The notes under the pieces were generated by a model. It was given only the letters and a program-made list of their open reading frames with translations. It was not told where the DNA came from and ran no database searches. DNA of 64,000 nucleotides from Anaerosphaera aminiphila DSM 21120 (GTDB lineage Bacteria > Bacillota > Clostridia > Tissierellales > Peptoniphilaceae). This document shows positions 26,439 to 35,049 of the stretch, piece by piece (the stretch's first letter is position 1; each line of letters starts with the position of its first letter). The DNA lies in the NCBI RefSeq assembly GCF_900129925.1, contig NZ_FQXI01000001.1, forward strand, positions 1-64,000, given 5' to 3'. Made by a program: the position numbers and the translations under genes.

Positions 26439-26627
26439 AAATTCCTCCATAAATTAATAATTAATACAAAAAACTGTATAATAGAATGACAATATTTTAT
26501 CACATTTAAAAGTAAAAACATAGAAAAATACAGAGCTTGATAAAAAATAAAGTAAAATTATGTGAAAATATATTGTAAAAAACGGTATAAAACATAAAAA
26601 ACCACCTCTATCATTCTAAAAATTAGT

Positions 26628-26672
26628 GAGATAGCAACGGAAATTTAGCGTGATAAAGAGATGAGCTATCTC
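26628..26672. repeat. Spaced inverted repeat in catabolic operon control region
   Basis: GAGATAGC and its complement GCTATCTC lie 29 bases apart, upstream of the predicted -35. This could be a LysR binding region. The right arm can instead pair locally with AAGAGAT at 26656-26662. Confidence 0.4.
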
Positions 26673-26680
26673 TTAAGACA

Positions 26681-26709
26681 TTGAAATGTAAACGTTTATA
26701 TGGTAATAT
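26681..26709 (+). promoter_or_regulatory. Predicted promoter of the catabolic operon
   Basis: TTGAAA at 26681-26686, a 17-base spacer and TAATAT at 26704-26709. The weak -10 suits an activator-dependent promoter. Confidence 0.5.
26687..26700. promoter_or_regulatory. cre-like box (CcpA site) within the catabolic promoter
   Basis: TGTAAACGTTTATA matches the catabolite-responsive element consensus TGWNANCGNTNWCA at all positions except one, and includes the palindrome TAAACGTTTA. It fills the spacer between -35 and -10, where bound CcpA would block RNA polymerase. hprK begins at 63703 in this window, so the HPr-Ser-P signal is likely available. Confidence 0.55.
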
Positions 26710-26777
26710 TTTTTTAAGCAGTAGAAGAAATGCAGAAAAACGACACTAATTTTAATGGTAATGATGGAGGTATTAAA

Positions 26778-28193
26778 ATGGCTAAAGAAATTACAGAAGA
26801 ACAGTTAAAAGAATTAGATGAATTATTTGAAAAGGCAGAAAAGGCAAGACAAATTATTGAAACTTATGATCAGGAAAAGGTAGATAGACTTATCCAAGCC
26901 GTAGGTTGGGCAATTGGAAATAAAAAAGTTGTAAAAGAACTTGCAGATATGGCTATTGAGGAAAGTGGACTAGGAGATCCAGAATCTAGATTAAATAAAA
27001 GATTTAAAGTTAGAGGAGTTCTTAGAGACGCACTTAGAGGGAAAAGTGTAGGTTGTATAGAAGAAATACCTGAAAAAGGTATAAAAAAATATGCTAAACC
27101 TGTTGGAATTATTGCTTCACTAGTTCCTACTACAAATCCCGTTTTAACACCGGCTGGACAAGCAATCTATGGAATAAAAGCACGAGACGTATTAATATTT
27201 TCACCACATCCAAGAGCTAAAAATACAACCTTTAAAGGTGTTGAAATAATGAGAGAAGCTCTTAGAAGAGAAGGAGCTCCAGAAGATATTTTACAATGCG
27301 TTACAAATCCAAGTGTTGCAATGACTAATGAACTTATGAGAAGAGCTAATCTAGTAATAGCAACTGGTGGAAAACCTATGGTAAAAGCAGCTTATAGTTC
27401 AGGAACACCAGCTTATGGTTCGGGAGCAGGAAATGCAACTATGATTTTTGACAACACTGCAATTCCAGAAGAAGCAGCTCACAATTCAATGTTAAGTAAG
27501 ACATCAGATTTTGGTAGTGGTTGTTCTGCAGACGGAAACTTAATTATATATGATGAAATTTATGATGAAACATTAGATTGCCTAGAAAAAGAAGGCGGAT
27601 ATAGAGCTAATGCAGAAGAAAAAGAACTACTTAGAAAAGCTATGTGGGATGAAGAAGGACACAGAAAATCTGATACAGTAGCTGTTTCTCCTCAAAAACT
27701 TGCTGAAGCAGCAGGATTTTCAATTCCAAGCGACAAAAAATTTATTTTTGTTGAAGAAGACAATATTGGAAAAGACTATCCATTCTCAAGTGAAAAGTTG
27801 ACAACACTTCTTGCAACATTTAAATATTCAGGCGAATTTGAAAATGCTCTAGATAGAATGAGAGCAATTTATGAAGTTGGTGGAAAAGGGCACTCATGTG
27901 GAATATTCTCTTTTGATGAAGATCATATAAATAGATTAGCAATGGCAGCTCCTGTAAGTAGAATTATGGTTAGACAACCTCAATCAAAGGCAAATTCAGG
28001 TTCAGCAACTAATGGAATGCCAATGACATCATCAATGGGTTGTGGAACTTGGGGTGGAAATATAGTTTCTGAAAACATTGCATTAAAACACTATATGAAC
28101 ACAACTTGGGTTTCTGTGCCAATTGAAAAAGATATGCCATCAGATAAAGAACTATTTGGTGAATTTTATGACCCTGAGTTAGCTGAAAATTAA
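26778..28193 (+). CDS. CoA-acylating aldehyde dehydrogenase family protein (SauS/EutE-like)
   Basis: A 471-residue NAD(P)+-dependent dehydrogenase that should convert an aldehyde plus CoA into an acyl-CoA. The catalytic cysteine is C249 in DFGSGCSADGN; TPAYGSGAGNATMIFD matches the glycine-rich block of acylating enzymes such as AdhE N-domain and EutE. The C-terminal MGCGTWGGN and NTTWVSVPI resemble sulfoacetaldehyde or succinate-semialdehyde acylating dehydrogenases. The ATG at 26778 follows GATGGAGG; a longer frame from 26730 has none. It leads the operon, next to a ThDP enzyme that could provide the aldehyde. The actual substrate is unknown. Confidence 0.85.
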   Translation: MAKEITEEQLKELDELFEKAEKARQIIETYDQEKVDRLIQAVGWAIGNKKVVKELADMAIEESGLGDPESRLNKRFKVRGVLRDALRGKSVGCIEEIPEKGIKKYAKPVGIIASLVPTTNPVLTPAGQAIYGIKARDVLIFSPHPRAKNTTFKGVEIMREALRREGAPEDILQCVTNPSVAMTNELMRRANLVIATGGKPMVKAAYSSGTPAYGSGAGNATMIFDNTAIPEEAAHNSMLSKTSDFGSGCSADGNLIIYDEIYDETLDCLEKEGGYRANAEEKELLRKAMWDEEGHRKSDTVAVSPQKLAEAAGFSIPSDKKFIFVEEDNIGKDYPFSSEKLTTLLATFKYSGEFENALDRMRAIYEVGGKGHSCGIFSFDEDHINRLAMAAPVSRIMVRQPQSKANSGSATNGMPMTSSMGCGTWGGNIVSENIALKHYMNTTWVSVPIEKDMPSDKELFGEFYDPELAEN

Positions 28194-28253
28194 TATTATA
28201 ATTAATAATGTAAATAAATTGTAGTTAATGAGATGGTAGGTGGGAGGTATTAG

Positions 28254-30056
28254 ATGAATAAATTAATATCAGAGCAACTAGTTGATTACCTAGAGAGAAG
28301 AGATACAAAATATGTATTTGGACTTTGTGGACATACAGTAATAGCTATGCTAGATGCTTTAGAAAAAAGTGAAAAATTACAATATATATCTGTAAGACAT
28401 GAGCAAATTGCTTCAACAGCAGCTGATGGATATGCAAGAGCAACTGGTAGAGCAAGTGTGGTTATGTGCCATTTAGGACCAGGACTTACAAATGCAACTA
28501 CAGGTGTTGCAAATGCATCTTTAGATTCAATTCCAATGGTTGTTATTGCAGGAGACGTTCCTAGTTACTACTATGGAAAGCATCCTCATCAAGAGGTTAA
28601 TATGCACTCTGATGGTGACCAATATGAAATATACAAGCCTTTTGTAAAAAGAGCTTTTAGAATTGACACACCTGAATTATTTCCAGATATATTAGATAGA
28701 GCTTTTAGACTTGCAGAATCTGGAAGGCCGGGACCTGTTTTAATATCTGTTCCAATGGATATGTTCTCTAGAGAAATAGATACTAAGTACTTTGAAAAGA
28801 CATTTAAAGGTACACTTGATACTATTAAACCAGCTCTAGATAGAAATACTGCAAAGAGAATTGCTCAAATGCTAATTGATGCTAAAAATCCAGTTATTCA
28901 CATAGGTGGAGGAGTAGTTTTATCAAAGGCATTTAAAGAATTAGAAGAACTAGTAGATTTCTTAAATATTCCAGTTTCAAGAACTTTAATGGGCCAAGGT
29001 GCTCTTTCAGATAAACATCCATTGATGTTAGGTATGACGGGATTTTGGGGAACTGATTTTATAAACAATAAAACTGCAAATGCGGATGTAATATTGGGAC
29101 TTGGAACTAGGTTTGCGGAAGCAGATTCCAGTTCTTGGTACAAAGGTGTAACTTTTAACGACGACAAGACAAAGTTTATACAGATAGACATTGATCCTGT
29201 TGAAATTGGAAGAAACTACCCTGTTGAAATTGGTGCTGTTTCTGATTTGAAATTAGCTTTAGAGGCGATACTTGAAGAAGCTAAGATTATTAAACCAGAG
29301 GGAATACAAAGACCTAAATTAATAGAAGAAATCAAAGCTTATAAAACTGAATTTAAAAAATCAAATGAACCGATAGCAAATGATTCGAGATTTCCAATGA
29401 CACCTCAGAGAATATTAAAAGACGTAAGAGAAGTTTTACCTGAAGATGCTGTTATTTGTACAGACGTTGGATGGAATAAAAATGGTGTAGCTCAACAGTT
29501 CGATATTACAGAACCGGGAACTATTATGCATCCAGGTGGCCTTGCAACAATGGGATTTGGATCAGCAGCTATACTTGGAGTTAAACTTGCAAAACCTGAT
29601 AAAAAAGTTATAACTTTAATAGGTGATGGAGGTTTTGGAACAAATCCATCAGTTTTAGCAACAGCTAAAGAATATAATATACCTGTAGTTTGGGTTGTTA
29701 TGAATAACTATGCCTTTGGAACTATAGCAGGACTTGAAGGAGCTCACTATAAACATAACTTTGGAACAGTATTTAAAATAGATGGCAAGCCATATAATCC
29801 GGAGTGGGCTGAAGTAGCTAAAGCTTATGGAATAAAAGCTAAAAAAGTAGAGAGAGCTGAAGACTTCGAAGCAATATTTGAAGAAGCTTTAAATAGTAAT
29901 GAACCATATTTAATAGATGTTCCTATGGAGAACATACCGGTTCCTACTGACGGAATTTGGAATATTAATGATATTTATACTCCTAAAGACAATGTAAAAG
30001 ATGGAGTATTAATAAGTGGAGAAGCTGAAAGATCTGATCACGTTTCTACTGAATAA
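28254..30056 (+). CDS. ThDP-dependent enzyme of the acetolactate synthase/decarboxylase superfamily
   Basis: A 600-residue enzyme with PYR, central and PP domains. The cofactor-activating glutamate is E50 (SVRHEQIAS), and the ThDP/Mg motif is GDGGFG (457-462) with NN at 484-485. The family splits or joins C-C bonds next to a carbonyl. Placed between an acylating aldehyde dehydrogenase and a TRAP transporter, decarboxylation of a 2-oxo acid to an aldehyde, or ring-opening like IolD, is more likely than branched-chain amino acid synthesis. No regulatory small subunit is present, and the sequence does not look like sulfoacetaldehyde acetyltransferase (Xsc). Confidence 0.85.
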   Translation: MNKLISEQLVDYLERRDTKYVFGLCGHTVIAMLDALEKSEKLQYISVRHEQIASTAADGYARATGRASVVMCHLGPGLTNATTGVANASLDSIPMVVIAGDVPSYYYGKHPHQEVNMHSDGDQYEIYKPFVKRAFRIDTPELFPDILDRAFRLAESGRPGPVLISVPMDMFSREIDTKYFEKTFKGTLDTIKPALDRNTAKRIAQMLIDAKNPVIHIGGGVVLSKAFKELEELVDFLNIPVSRTLMGQGALSDKHPLMLGMTGFWGTDFINNKTANADVILGLGTRFAEADSSSWYKGVTFNDDKTKFIQIDIDPVEIGRNYPVEIGAVSDLKLALEAILEEAKIIKPEGIQRPKLIEEIKAYKTEFKKSNEPIANDSRFPMTPQRILKDVREVLPEDAVICTDVGWNKNGVAQQFDITEPGTIMHPGGLATMGFGSAAILGVKLAKPDKKVITLIGDGGFGTNPSVLATAKEYNIPVVWVVMNNYAFGTIAGLEGAHYKHNFGTVFKIDGKPYNPEWAEVAKAYGIKAKKVERAEDFEAIFEEALNSNEPYLIDVPMENIPVPTDGIWNINDIYTPKDNVKDGVLISGEAERSDHVSTE

Positions 30057-30069
30057 AACATATAAAATG

Positions 30070-30090
30070 GGGAGGAGAATCTTTCCTCCC
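30070..30090 (+). other. Intercistronic hairpin between enzyme and transporter genes
   Basis: GGGAGGA, loop GAATCTT, TCCTCCC. No T-run follows, so it is more likely an RNA-stabilising or processing hairpin than a full terminator. Confidence 0.45.
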
Positions 30091-30112
30091 TATATAAATA
30101 AGGAGGTATACA

Positions 30113-30604
30113 ATGATTAAATGGTTAGATGAACACTTAGAAGAAATGTTCTTAGTTATATTATTGGTAATAATGACTGTGCTATTGGGAATACAAATTG
30201 TATCTAGATATGTTTTTAATAACTCACTAAGTTGGTCAGAAGAATTAGTAAGATATTTATTTGTGTGGTCGGCATTTATTGGAGTTCCATATTGTATTAA
30301 AAAGGGAACCTCTATAAAGGTGGATCAGTTTAGAAATATGATGCCTGTAAAGTTTCAAAAGTTTTTACTATATTTTGATAAAATTATAATGTTTGCGCTA
30401 TTTTTAATATTGACTATTTTCTCTTATGACGTTGTAAGAAGCACTTATTTAAGCGGTCAAACTAGCGCTGCAATGGGAATTCCAATGTGGATTGTACAAT
30501 TGTCAGTTTTAGTGGGATCTATATTATCACTTATTAGAATAGTACAAAATTTTTATGAAGTGCTTTCAGGTCATAAAAAAGTAGAACAAAAACACGGATT
30601 GTAA
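30113..30604 (+). CDS. TRAP transporter small membrane subunit DctQ
   Basis: A 163-residue protein with four hydrophobic helices (about 12-32, 45-63, 85-107 and 123-146) and the DctQ signature NSLSWSEELVRYLFVWSAFI followed by GVPYCIKKGT. It pairs with the large subunit DctM to import a substrate delivered by DctP, driven by a sodium or proton gradient. AAGGAGG precedes the start. It lies 15 bases ahead of dctM. Confidence 0.93.
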   Translation: MIKWLDEHLEEMFLVILLVIMTVLLGIQIVSRYVFNNSLSWSEELVRYLFVWSAFIGVPYCIKKGTSIKVDQFRNMMPVKFQKFLLYFDKIIMFALFLILTIFSYDVVRSTYLSGQTSAAMGIPMWIVQLSVLVGSILSLIRIVQNFYEVLSGHKKVEQKHGL

Positions 30605-30619
30605 AGGGAGGGTAATTTA

Positions 30620-31915
30620 ATGACAATAGCAAGTTTATTTATTGTATTTGTGCTTTTACTTGTATTGGGAATTCCAATAGGAATGATTTTGGCTGGACTG
30701 GGAATATTACCTAACTTAATAGATCCTTGGTTTGCTGCTGATCCTCAGTACATAATAAGAGCGATGGTAGGTGGAGTTAACAGTTTTCCGATTTTAGCTG
30801 TTCCAATGTTTATATTATCGGGAAATATAATGGCGAAAGGTAAAATAAGTGAAAAACTCTTTAACTTTTTCTCATATTTTATAGCAAATAAAACAGCGGG
30901 ACTTCCTATAGCAACTATTGTAACCTGTCTATTTTACGGTGCAATATCAGGTTCAGGACCTGCAACAACAGCGGCAGTAGGCGCAATGACTATACCAATA
31001 CTTGTAAAGTATGGTTATGATAAGGTGTTCTCCACAGCATTAGTAGCTGTAGCAGGGGGACTTGGAGTTATTATTCCACCAAGTATTCCATTTATATTCT
31101 ATGGTCAAGCCGCAGGGGTATCTGTAGCAGACATATTTATTGCAGGAATAATTCCGGGATTATTAATAGGATTTTGCCTAATGGCATATTCTTACTACTA
31201 TTGTAAGAAAAATGGAGAAGACAAGGAAAAACTACGTGCATATGAATCAGAACTTAAAAGCGTAGGATTTGGGAAATTATTTTTAAATAGCTTCTGGGCA
31301 CTACTATCACCAATAATTATACTGGGTAGTATATATAGCGGTATAGCATCTCCTACTGAAGCTGCAGTTATATCAGTATTTTATTCGCTATTTATATCAA
31401 TATTTATATATAAGACTATAAAAGTAAAAGATATAATGCCTATATTAATAGATAGTGTAGCAACTTATTCTACAATTCTATTTATTATAGCAGCTGCAAC
31501 AGGATTTGCACGTGTGCTGACATATATGAAAGCGCCAGAGATGATAGCCGCTTTAATTACAAATTCAGTAAGTAGTAAAATAGCACTTCTTTTATTACTA
31601 AATGTAATTTTATTGGCAGTAGGTATGTTTTTGGACACCACACCAGCTATATTGGTTTTAACTCCTATACTATTACCACTGGTAACAGCATATGGTATGA
31701 ACCCTATTCACTTTGGAGTTATGCTGGTTGTAAACTTGGCAATAGGTTTTGTAACACCTCCACTAGGAGTAAACTTATTCGTTGCAAGTTCAATAACTGA
31801 TGTGCGGATTGAGGATATAATTAAAAAGGCGCTTCCATTTGTAGGAGCCTTTATAGTAGCACTACTATTGATTACATTTATTCCTCAAATAAGTTTAGTT
31901 TTAATAGGAGGTTAA
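30620..31915 (+). CDS. TRAP transporter large permease DctM
   Basis: A 431-residue permease with about twelve hydrophobic segments. The family's conserved stretches are present: FYGAISGSGPATTAAVGAM, VIIPPSIPFIFYGQAAGVS, TPTEAA-like SPTEAAVI, and NLAIGFVTPPLGVNLFVAS. It forms the transport path of the TRAP system. GGGAGG precedes the start; dctP follows after three bases. Confidence 0.95.
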   Translation: MTIASLFIVFVLLLVLGIPIGMILAGLGILPNLIDPWFAADPQYIIRAMVGGVNSFPILAVPMFILSGNIMAKGKISEKLFNFFSYFIANKTAGLPIATIVTCLFYGAISGSGPATTAAVGAMTIPILVKYGYDKVFSTALVAVAGGLGVIIPPSIPFIFYGQAAGVSVADIFIAGIIPGLLIGFCLMAYSYYYCKKNGEDKEKLRAYESELKSVGFGKLFLNSFWALLSPIIILGSIYSGIASPTEAAVISVFYSLFISIFIYKTIKVKDIMPILIDSVATYSTILFIIAAATGFARVLTYMKAPEMIAALITNSVSSKIALLLLLNVILLAVGMFLDTTPAILVLTPILLPLVTAYGMNPIHFGVMLVVNLAIGFVTPPLGVNLFVASSITDVRIEDIIKKALPFVGAFIVALLLITFIPQISLVLIGG

Positions 31916-31918
31916 ATT

Positions 31919-32974
31919 ATGAATAAATTTTTTATAAAGAAAATATCCTTAATACTGATGTTGACTTGTGTTTTAACCTCTCTAACTGGATGCTTAAGTA
32001 GTGAGGAGCGAAGAAAAGAAACGGGCGAAAGAGATGTATATGAACTCTACATTGCCTGCGACAGTCAAGAAGACACAGTTACCGGAATCTTCATGAATAC
32101 ATTTGCAGATATATTAGAAGAGAAGTCTAAAGGAAGAATAATTGTAAATAGATATCCAAACTCTCAATTGGGAGGAGATGGAGAAATTGCAGAAGCTGTG
32201 CAAAATGGAAATATCACCTTTGTAGTACAAACTACAGCTCCACAAGTTACTTTTGTTCCGGAGGCAGCTATATTTGATGCTCCAATGGCATTTAGAAACT
32301 TGGAAGTGGCTAGAAAAGTATTAGATGGTCCTCTTACTGAAGAACTTAAAGCGTTCTACGAACCTAAAAATTTAAGACTTTTAGGTATAGCAGATCAAGG
32401 TTTTAGAGTAATGAGCTCTAATAAAAATGTTGAACAATTAAGCGATCTTAAGGGAATAAAAATTAGAACTATGGAGAATCCAAACCATATAGCATTTTGG
32501 AAATCTGTAGGAGCAAACCCGACACCTATGGCTTGGTCAGAAGTGTATATAGGATTACAACAAGGTTCAATTGATGCACAGGAAAATCCAGTTGAAACTA
32601 TAGTTGCAAGTAAAGTTTATGAGCAACAAGACTATATTGTAGAAACTAACCATATATTGCACACTTTAACATTAATAGGTTCTCCAAATGTAATAGATGA
32701 TTTACCTGAAGAATTACAAAAGTGTGTTTATGAAGCAGCCGATGAAGCTAAAATTGATGCAAGAGCTCAAACAGACGAGCGTTCAGCAGGAAGACTTGAA
32801 ATAGTAAAAGACAGTGGTACAACTATTATTCCATATAATGAAACATTATTTAATGACATGAAAAATAGTAGTGAATCTGTTTGGACTACTTTAGAAAATC
32901 AAATAGGAAAAGAACTAGTTGACTTATTGAGATCTGAAATTGCAAAAGCTGAAACTGAATTAGGTATGAACTAA
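31919..32974 (+). CDS. TRAP transporter substrate-binding lipoprotein DctP
   Basis: A 351-residue extracellular binding protein. The signal peptide ends in the lipobox LTGC (C25), so it is anchored to the membrane as in other Gram-positives. The conserved block LSDLKGIKIRTMENP near residue 185 contains the arginine that, in this family, salt-bridges a substrate carboxylate; the substrate is therefore probably an organic acid. DctP is third here (Q-M-P), whereas P often comes first. Confidence 0.93.
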   Translation: MNKFFIKKISLILMLTCVLTSLTGCLSSEERRKETGERDVYELYIACDSQEDTVTGIFMNTFADILEEKSKGRIIVNRYPNSQLGGDGEIAEAVQNGNITFVVQTTAPQVTFVPEAAIFDAPMAFRNLEVARKVLDGPLTEELKAFYEPKNLRLLGIADQGFRVMSSNKNVEQLSDLKGIKIRTMENPNHIAFWKSVGANPTPMAWSEVYIGLQQGSIDAQENPVETIVASKVYEQQDYIVETNHILHTLTLIGSPNVIDDLPEELQKCVYEAADEAKIDARAQTDERSAGRLEIVKDSGTTIIPYNETLFNDMKNSSESVWTTLENQIGKELVDLLRSEIAKAETELGMN

Positions 32975-32984
32975 GGAGAATGTT

Positions 32985-33854
32985 ATGGCAAATAGAATTC
33001 AAGGAACAACAGGATTAATAGGATTGTTAGGTAATCCGCTAAAACATAGCAGATCACCTCATATGCACAATTCTGCTTTTGAAAAATTAAACTTAGACTA
33101 TGTATATTTATGTTTTGAATTAGAAAAAGAAGACTTAAAACAGGGAATAGAGGCACTGAAATTATTTGGTGCCCTAGGTTCCAATATAACTTTTCCCAAT
33201 AAACAAGAAGTAATTAAATATTTAGATTATGTTTCTGAAGATGCTAGAATTATTGGTTCTGTTAACACTGTAAAAATTGACCCTATAACTAAAGAAACTA
33301 CGGGTTATAACACAGATGGTGCCGGATTTATTGCATCAATAGAAGAACAGGGCATAGAGTATAAGGGAAAAAAAGCAGTTTTAATTGGAGTTGGTGGAGC
33401 TGGTCGAGCTATAGCAATTCAGTTGGCCTATGAGGGACTTAAAGATTTAGTTATAAAAGAAATTGACAAGGATTTAGCAAGTGAAATAAAAAGCACTATT
33501 GAAAAAAACATCAAAGGATGCAACGTTAAAATTATAGAAACTGAAAAAGAATTAAGTGAAGAGCTAAAAGATTCGGTTCTCTTAATTAATGCAACACCTT
33601 TGGGAATGAAGGGAAGAGATGATAGATGTTCTATTTCCTCTCCAAAAGTTATCAGCAATAGTGATGTTTTTGTATATGATATTGTATATGATCCTCGAGA
33701 AACACTGTTTATGAAATATGCAAAAGAAGCAGGATGCGAAACTTGTAACGGAATAAACATGATGATTTGGCAAGGAGCACTAGCCTTTAAAATATGGCTG
33801 GGAGTAGATATGCCACAGGACTATGTGAGACAAGAACTATTTGAGGAATCTTAA
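32985..33854 (+). CDS. Shikimate/quinate dehydrogenase-like oxidoreductase
   Basis: A 289-residue AroE-family enzyme. Substrate motif HSRSPHMHN, catalytic lysine in NITFPNK, GYNTDGAGF with the paired aspartate, and C-terminal WQGALAFKIWLG are all kept, so shikimate- or quinate-like binding is plausible. After the nucleotide motif GVGGAGRA, strand two ends in KEID where NADP-specific AroE has NRT; an acidic residue suggests NAD+ and a degradative direction. Its place inside the island argues against the biosynthetic aroE. Confidence 0.85.
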   Translation: MANRIQGTTGLIGLLGNPLKHSRSPHMHNSAFEKLNLDYVYLCFELEKEDLKQGIEALKLFGALGSNITFPNKQEVIKYLDYVSEDARIIGSVNTVKIDPITKETTGYNTDGAGFIASIEEQGIEYKGKKAVLIGVGGAGRAIAIQLAYEGLKDLVIKEIDKDLASEIKSTIEKNIKGCNVKIIETEKELSEELKDSVLLINATPLGMKGRDDRCSISSPKVISNSDVFVYDIVYDPRETLFMKYAKEAGCETCNGINMMIWQGALAFKIWLGVDMPQDYVRQELFEES

Positions 33855-33856
33855 AT

Positions 33857-35035
33857 ATGGAAAAGAAAACAGTAGTCATAGGAATTGTTGGGGCAGGATA
33901 TGGAGCATTTCTTCACTGTGAAGGATATGGAAAAGTTAGTGGAGTAAATATACGAATAAAATATATATCTGATATAAATAGAAATTTAGCTGTAGAAAAA
34001 GCTGAGAAATACAATATAGAAATAGTAACTACAGATTACAATGACATCTTAAATGATGAAGAAGTAGACATTATTGATATATGTACTCCTCCTGTACTTC
34101 ACGAAGAAATGATAATAAATGGCTTACGTTCAAATAAACACGTAATTTGCGAAAAACCTTTAATAGGATATTTTGGCGAAGATGGCGATGAACATCCAAT
34201 AGGAGTAAATGTTGATAAAGAGCATATGTACAATTCTGTAATGAAATCTTTAAATAAAATCAAAGATGAACTAGAGAATACAGATAAATATTTAATGTAT
34301 GCCGAGAACTTTGTATATGCGCCTAATATTTTAAAGGCAGCAGAAATAATACAATCAAAAAAGACTAGACTTATGTTTTTAAAGGGTGAGGAGAGCTTAA
34401 AGGGTTCGAGTTCACCTGTTGCAGGACAGTGGAGTGGCACTGGAGGAGGCTCACTAATTAGATTAGGGTGTCACCCTCTAGGTGGAATAGTCTATTTAAA
34501 AAAAGTTGAAAATTGTTACAGTAGTGAAAAAATAGAAGTTGAAAGTGTAATTGCAGATGTGGGTTCTGTTACAAAAAACATACCAGAAGAAGAGTTGAAA
34601 TATCATACAATTAAAGTTGAAGATGTAGAAGATTTTTCAAATATAACAATAACTTATTCAAATGGAAGTAAAGCTGTTGTTATGGCATCAGATACAGTTT
34701 TAGGTGGGACGAAAAATTATATAGAAATTTATGGTAATAATGTTGCCATGAACTGTAATTTAACTCCCATTGATGCATTAAATTGTTATATGTTAGACGA
34801 TGATGGAATGGAAGATGTTAAGTTTTCAGAAATGTTGCCTACTGCAATAGGTTGGAATAAAGCTTTTATAGCTGATGAAGTTATGAGAGGTTATACTGGA
34901 GAATTACAAGATTTTGTAATGTCTGTAGTAAACAATGAGGAACCAATTTCCAATTTTGAAATAGCTTATGACACAATGAGAATAATATATGCAGCTTATT
35001 TTTCTGCAGAAAAAGGTAAGCGAATATATTTATAG
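33857..35035 (+). CDS. Gfo/Idh/MocA family oxidoreductase
   Basis: A 392-residue NAD(P)-dependent dehydrogenase. The Rossmann motif is GIVGAGYGAFLHCEGY (9-24), and the EKP motif is in VICEKPLIG near residue 98, followed by an unusually long acidic insertion (GEDGDEHPIGVNVDKEHM). GGGSLIRLGCHPLGGI carries the catalytic-region histidine. Members oxidise hydroxyl groups of sugars, inositols and related acids. It lies three bases after the AroE-like gene; the two may oxidise different positions of one substrate. Confidence 0.85.
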   Translation: MEKKTVVIGIVGAGYGAFLHCEGYGKVSGVNIRIKYISDINRNLAVEKAEKYNIEIVTTDYNDILNDEEVDIIDICTPPVLHEEMIINGLRSNKHVICEKPLIGYFGEDGDEHPIGVNVDKEHMYNSVMKSLNKIKDELENTDKYLMYAENFVYAPNILKAAEIIQSKKTRLMFLKGEESLKGSSSPVAGQWSGTGGGSLIRLGCHPLGGIVYLKKVENCYSSEKIEVESVIADVGSVTKNIPEEELKYHTIKVEDVEDFSNITITYSNGSKAVVMASDTVLGGTKNYIEIYGNNVAMNCNLTPIDALNCYMLDDDGMEDVKFSEMLPTAIGWNKAFIADEVMRGYTGELQDFVMSVVNNEEPISNFEIAYDTMRIIYAAYFSAEKGKRIYL

Positions 35036-35049
35036 AAAAGGTGATAGTT

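Larger units (their letters stand above)
26439..26777. promoter_or_regulatory. Divergent control region between LysR gene and catabolic operon
   Basis: This 339-base gap is the longest non-coding stretch in the window. It holds TATAAT at 26476-26481, a distal region with repeated CTATC/GATAG elements, an inverted repeat GAGATAGC (26628-26635) with GCTATCTC (26665-26672), a competing hairpin AAGAGAT (26656-26662) with ATCTCTT (26668-26674), a promoter and a cre-like box near 26690. GATGGAGG at 26763-26770 is the ribosome site of the first gene. No peptide-coding frame is convincing. Confidence 0.6.

Noticed and set aside
28254-30056. Calling the ThDP enzyme sulfoacetaldehyde acetyltransferase (Xsc) because of the SauS-like neighbour
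   Set aside because: The N-terminal region lacks the Xsc pattern, no phosphotransacetylase or sulfite exporter is nearby, and an acylating dehydrogenase would not be needed with Xsc.
28254-30056. Calling the ThDP enzyme the biosynthetic acetolactate synthase
   Set aside because: No ilvN, ilvC, ilvD or leu genes are adjacent, and the context is a catabolic transporter operon.
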